DNA of 64,000 nt from Jaltomata sinuosa (Eukaryota > Streptophyta > Magnoliopsida > Solanales > Solanaceae), in assembly GCA_003996215.1 (NCBI GenBank), contig QJPP01003485.1, positions 1 to 64,000 on the forward strand. The letters are read 5' to 3'. Positions 60,350 through 64,000 of the stretch are shown in pieces; positions within the stretch are counted from its first letter, which is position 1; every line of letters starts with the position of its first letter. The translations under genes and the position numbers were made by a program. The notes beneath the pieces were generated by a model that made no database searches, had not been told where the DNA came from, and worked only from the letters and a program-made list of their open reading frames with translations.

Positions 60350-62632
60350 TGCCACGACCCGATTTTTCAAGTCATGATGGCACCTACAATCCCCCAGTAG
60401 GTGAACCAATTCCCGTAGCCCAGAATGGTTAGTAATGGGCTACTACCTAACCAAAGAGCACCAGCAAGAAGAAATAAGCGAAAGCAAAACTCGAATATAA
60501 ATACATAAAGGAAACTACACCAACCCCAAGACTTGGTATCAATAGTACAGAAGCTTCTAATAGGATACAAGTGCTAGTAGTAACAAAATACAACATAAAC
60601 TGCCTCCGAAAGTACAAGGAGCAACAATACAACAGATGAGATGTAGACAATCCCCGACCGTCAGGCGCTCACCCTAGTCTCAAAGATCCAAAAACTGCAC
60701 GAGTATCCAACGTGATCAACGGCGAAAGCTCAGCTAATATCTGCACAAAAAAGTGCAGAAGTGTAGTATGAGTACCAAAACCATGGGTACTCAGTAGGTA
60801 TCATACGTCGACTGAGCGCATATAAGATATAAAAGCAGTAAGTAACAGATAGAAAGAAAGCAGTCACTGAGGCAATAAGCAAGGCACAAGGAGCTAGCAC
60901 AGATCATCCATAACCAAGAGCTTCACGTAACACATGCTAGCACAGAGATACAATTACACAGAATCACAGGTGAAGGAAAGGAGAACGCACCTGGAGTCCT
61001 TGCACAACAATATAAGTAAGTAGAGAGAGAGTTGAGTAAATGGCGGTATACCGGTAACCTCAAGTAAAAGGAAAAGACAGAGAGCAGTCAAACATACTTA
61101 AAATGGAACCAACGAGTATAAGGAAGTCATAACACCAATCCAATCACATGATAGCATAACCAGGGAATTACCTCACAAGTTCAACCCTAGGATAAAATAA
61201 CTAGGCCACAATAACCAAGAGATACCACTCAACTTCCCACAAGGATAGAGCCAGAGTCTCACACTCTGCTCAAAAGGCCACAGAAAAGTGCCTCAATAAG
61301 ATAGGACTCTAAAGCCCTCTCAATAATAAAAAATCCCACAACCAAAGCCTCAATAGGCTAGCCATCACTAATCTTTCAAGAACTGGGTGCCAAGACAAGC
61401 TCTAAATAAAGACAGGAGTAAATATAGTCTACCTACAGTCCCAACGGCCACCCACACAACCGAGGAACACAATCAAGTAAAAGCAAACCCTCTGGAATCC
61501 CATACTACTGGAGCGTACACTCAACACACAGCAAACAAGGGTGGAATCCAATGCATGATATGGTATGATATGATGTGTGAAATAGAACCTCTGTATGTAC
61601 CTCCTCCGGTGCCAATCAGGACCAGCAGGCAGGTTCCATGGAAGGACTCAACTGTAGACCTCTACTCAACCGTATACCCTTCGCTCCGGTGCAAGCAGCC
61701 CAAAGCCCCAGGCCCAGAGCGACAAGGTCCATGGAGGTCCCCGACCCCATACTAAAACTAAGTATCAAGACATGTCATCCGGAAGCAAGTTCGGGATCAA
61801 GATAGAGACCCAGTCTCGAATATGCATGCCCAGACCCCGTCCAGGACTAAAGTAGTAGAAAATGCCTCAAAAACCCCTCCAAGGGTGCCCGAGCGTAACC
61901 GGGTCTAAAACTTTAGTAAATCAAGTCTAGTGCTCCGTCTCGCGGAGACTAGTATCAGTAATAAAATCAAGTCTGGTGCTCTACCCCGCAGAGACTAGTA
62001 TAAGTAATAAAATCAAGTCTGGTGCTCTGCCCCGCGGAGACTAGTATCAGTAATAAAATCAGTGGGAAAACATCCAAAAATCCCCTTTTCTATCAACAAC
62101 AGTACCAAAAATGAGCCCCAGAGCCATGCAAATTTAGGAAAACTGTCACTAGTGGCTAACAGCCAAAACTGTAGTAAAACATGCAGGGGAAAACCTTTTT
62201 CATGGATGATATGCTCGCACACAAATATAAAATTAGCCCAACGGCTCACAACAATTCCTATCAGCCTTGCACAGGCCCAATAGCTACTCAGCAGACATAA
62301 CCAGCCTAAAAGGATAATCTCTATATCCGGGACTTGCGGACATTCCCAAATAGCCCACCATCTATATTCCAGAGTCAATACAAGGCCACACAGGACCACA
62401 AAGGTAATATACATTACTACGCGAATACTACAAACAACGTATTAAATAGACGGACGAAAGGCGGACAAGGTCTGGGGTACCAACCTATAACAACCCATCC
62501 AAGAATGCTAATTAATGCAGTTATAGGCTATATACGCAGAGTCTAGATAGGGGAAAACCATAACCTACCTGTCATCTGATGACTAGCTGCGGGAACGACA
62601 TCGTCCATACTCGAACTGCTCCGGGAAGCTTT
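60350..62632 (-). repeat. H: F-type LTR on minus strand, U5/R side
   Basis: It starts TGCCACGACCC (F: TGTCACGACCC) and follows the F LTR to about 62632, then departs from it. It includes the CCAAGACTTGGTATCAATAG and ACGACTAGCTGCGGG-type blocks of F. Confidence 0.78.
61922..62060 (-). repeat. Three 46-bp tandem repeats in H
   Basis: Copies start at about 61922, 61968 and 62014 with the phrase AAGTCTGGTGCTCTGCCCCG, then a CGGAGACTAGTATCAGTAAT stretch. The TCTCGCGGAGA word inside is palindromic. It sits near the position of the 59-bp repeats of F. Confidence 0.87.
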
Positions 62633-64000
62633 GAATAACATAAAACAAATACTTTCAACTGAATCCCCAAAGGCGTCTGTATGAAACTTGACCAACCAAG
62701 GTTATGGACCAATTGCTAGAATCGACAAGGCTACAAGAACGAGCCATAGCCAATTGTTAAGGTGTTAATGTCACACTCGCGACCAGCCAACTCCAAAGCG
62801 TAAAAATGAGGCCAATAACAATAACAAGTGGCAGCTAAATCCAACAACAATACGTTAACCACATCTCAAAGGAGCGATGAGCTCCCGAGGCACTATTTCA
62901 AGACGTACTTCATGTCATTCAATCCAATAACTATCGTACGTGACTCCAATAAGAATCACACCAACTCCCAGTACCTCCAACACCTTAACACCATTAACAT
63001 ACAACAATAACAATCCAATTTAATATGACAAAGGGGCTGCCCAGAGCCACAGATCCAAAATACCACTTCTTGCCTCAGAAATCCATAAAACAATACTAGA
63101 ACATATAATAACGAAGGAGGGTCATAAGAGGAAGGTTACCTTGACAAAAATCTTTAAAATACCAAGCTAAACATGCTGTTATAAGGACCCACCACGATCT
63201 GTAACAATATACGGCAAGAAAACACGACAAACATGCCGATAACGATAAGTTCTCCTAGGAATAGATTCTAAAGCTCAAGTTAAGAATGAGTCGAGGATTT
63301 AGAACCCTTACCTTACGATAATCAAATGATAATAGCATAAAAATATCAGTTCCACGAACTGCCTCCTTGCAGTAGCAACAAACGTATCCAAATCCGACAA
63401 GAAACTACTACAATTTATCGAAAAATACAACTTTTCGTGACTAGAAGCTTAGAATCTTGATTCAACAAATAGATAAGTGTATGGAATCCATACCTCGCCA
63501 ATATAACTCTGTAGCTACTGCCAAATACTCAAAAAACACCTGCTGGATTGCTGCATCAACACCCACGAAGATACACCATGAAATCGACGGGGAAAACTAT
63601 ACGAAAATGACGAGCTCGCGACGTAGAGGAACTTCCGTTAAACTTCCGAATTGAAAGGATCAAATTCCATGGATTATTTATGGACTCTCCCTCTGATTTT
63701 AAAAGAATTTTGGGTGAAAATTATGGGTTAAAACGAAGGAGAAATCAGCTTTTATAAGCTGAACCGACTTAGGACGTAGGCCCCACCTTGACGTGTTTGC
63801 TTGTGCAGTCTTACAAAAATGTTAATATCTCTCTATTCTTAAGTCGTATGGATGAACGGTTAAGTGAATTGGAAACTAGACTCGTAGACCTTCGATTTGG
63901 TATATTAGGGGCCCACTAACTCTTTATGGATAGGGAGAAACACTCCAAGACATTTAACCCAAATTTGAAGAGAATTCCTTAAAGGAATTTACAATAACTT
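62633..64000 (-). repeat. H continuation or another minus-strand LTR, U3 side, running off the window
   Basis: There is no similarity to F beyond 62632. A TATA-like AGCTTATAAAAGCTG (minus strand, 63746-63760) and no coding signal suggest LTR promoter sequence. Either H is an LTR whose U3 half differs from F, or a second element joins here; the end is outside the window. Confidence 0.45.

Noticed and set aside
60150..60377. 75-codon open frame rich in Arg and Asp
   Set aside because: It comes from the repeated CGCGATGGCGATG words and crosses the I/H junction.
61922..62060. Regular repeats resembling a CRISPR array
   Set aside because: The 46-bp units are joined head to tail without unique spacers and lie in a plant LTR.
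1..64000. Host protein-coding, tRNA or rRNA genes
   Set aside because: None seen; every protein-like segment belongs to a transposable element.

Overview
The window looks like nuclear DNA of a flowering plant, most likely the nightshade family and possibly Solanum. I infer this from the style of the LTRs, from an Athila-type Ty3 element carrying a Solanaceae-type 'plant transposon protein' ORF, and from the absence of any host gene I can recognise. It reads as nested repeat-rich heterochromatin: almost everything is LTR retrotransposon, plus one dead CACTA transposase. The element letters used here are my own.

Layout. (1) 1-12231, minus strand: E1, an Athila-like Ty3/Gypsy element whose 3' LTR is cut by the window edge. 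It carries gag, protease, RT, RNase H, integrase and an extra ORF3, all recognisable but broken by three single-base frameshifts and three in-frame stops. Its LTRs differ at about 2.5%, so it is the youngest element here. (2) 12232-13306: unassigned. (3) 13307-16881: G, a lone LTR, plus strand. (4) 16882-17595: unassigned. (5) 17596-21263: A, a 5'-truncated gypsy-like copy with one LTR. (6) 21264-55470: F, a chromovirus-like element on the minus strand without recognisable pol, its left LTR trimmed next to A. Inside F sits D (26966-50120, plus strand), an Athila-like element with gag and protease but no RT or integrase. Inside D sit B (31273-38998, minus) and C (41238-49070, plus), two copies of the same family as A, each with paired LTRs around a short internal region that holds only an internally deleted gag. 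(7) 55471-59437: the CACTA (TNP2-type) transposase pseudogene that F landed beside, with a 945-bp-period tandem duplication of its 5' part. (8) 59438-64000: I and H, two abutting LTRs of the F/G type in opposite orientation; H runs off the window with a different U3 side.

How the parts relate. Only E1 still has a whole pol. D, F and the A/B/C family lack it, so if they moved in their present form they needed enzymes supplied in trans. LTR divergence by eye (E1 about 2.5%, B about 13%, C, D and F about 8-10%) and the nesting order (CACTA, then F, then A and D, then B and C) show layered insertion.

Three structures go beyond a plain element list. First, each LTR family carries an array of short palindromic words, in most cases just upstream of its TATA-like box; E1 has extra copies of its array around ORF3. 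Second, a conserved block just after the integrase stop is shared by E1 and D and contains a 6-bp hairpin with compensatory base changes. Third, the 3' end of E1 has an 89-bp tandem duplication in which a hairpin arm repeats the polypurine-tract sequence.
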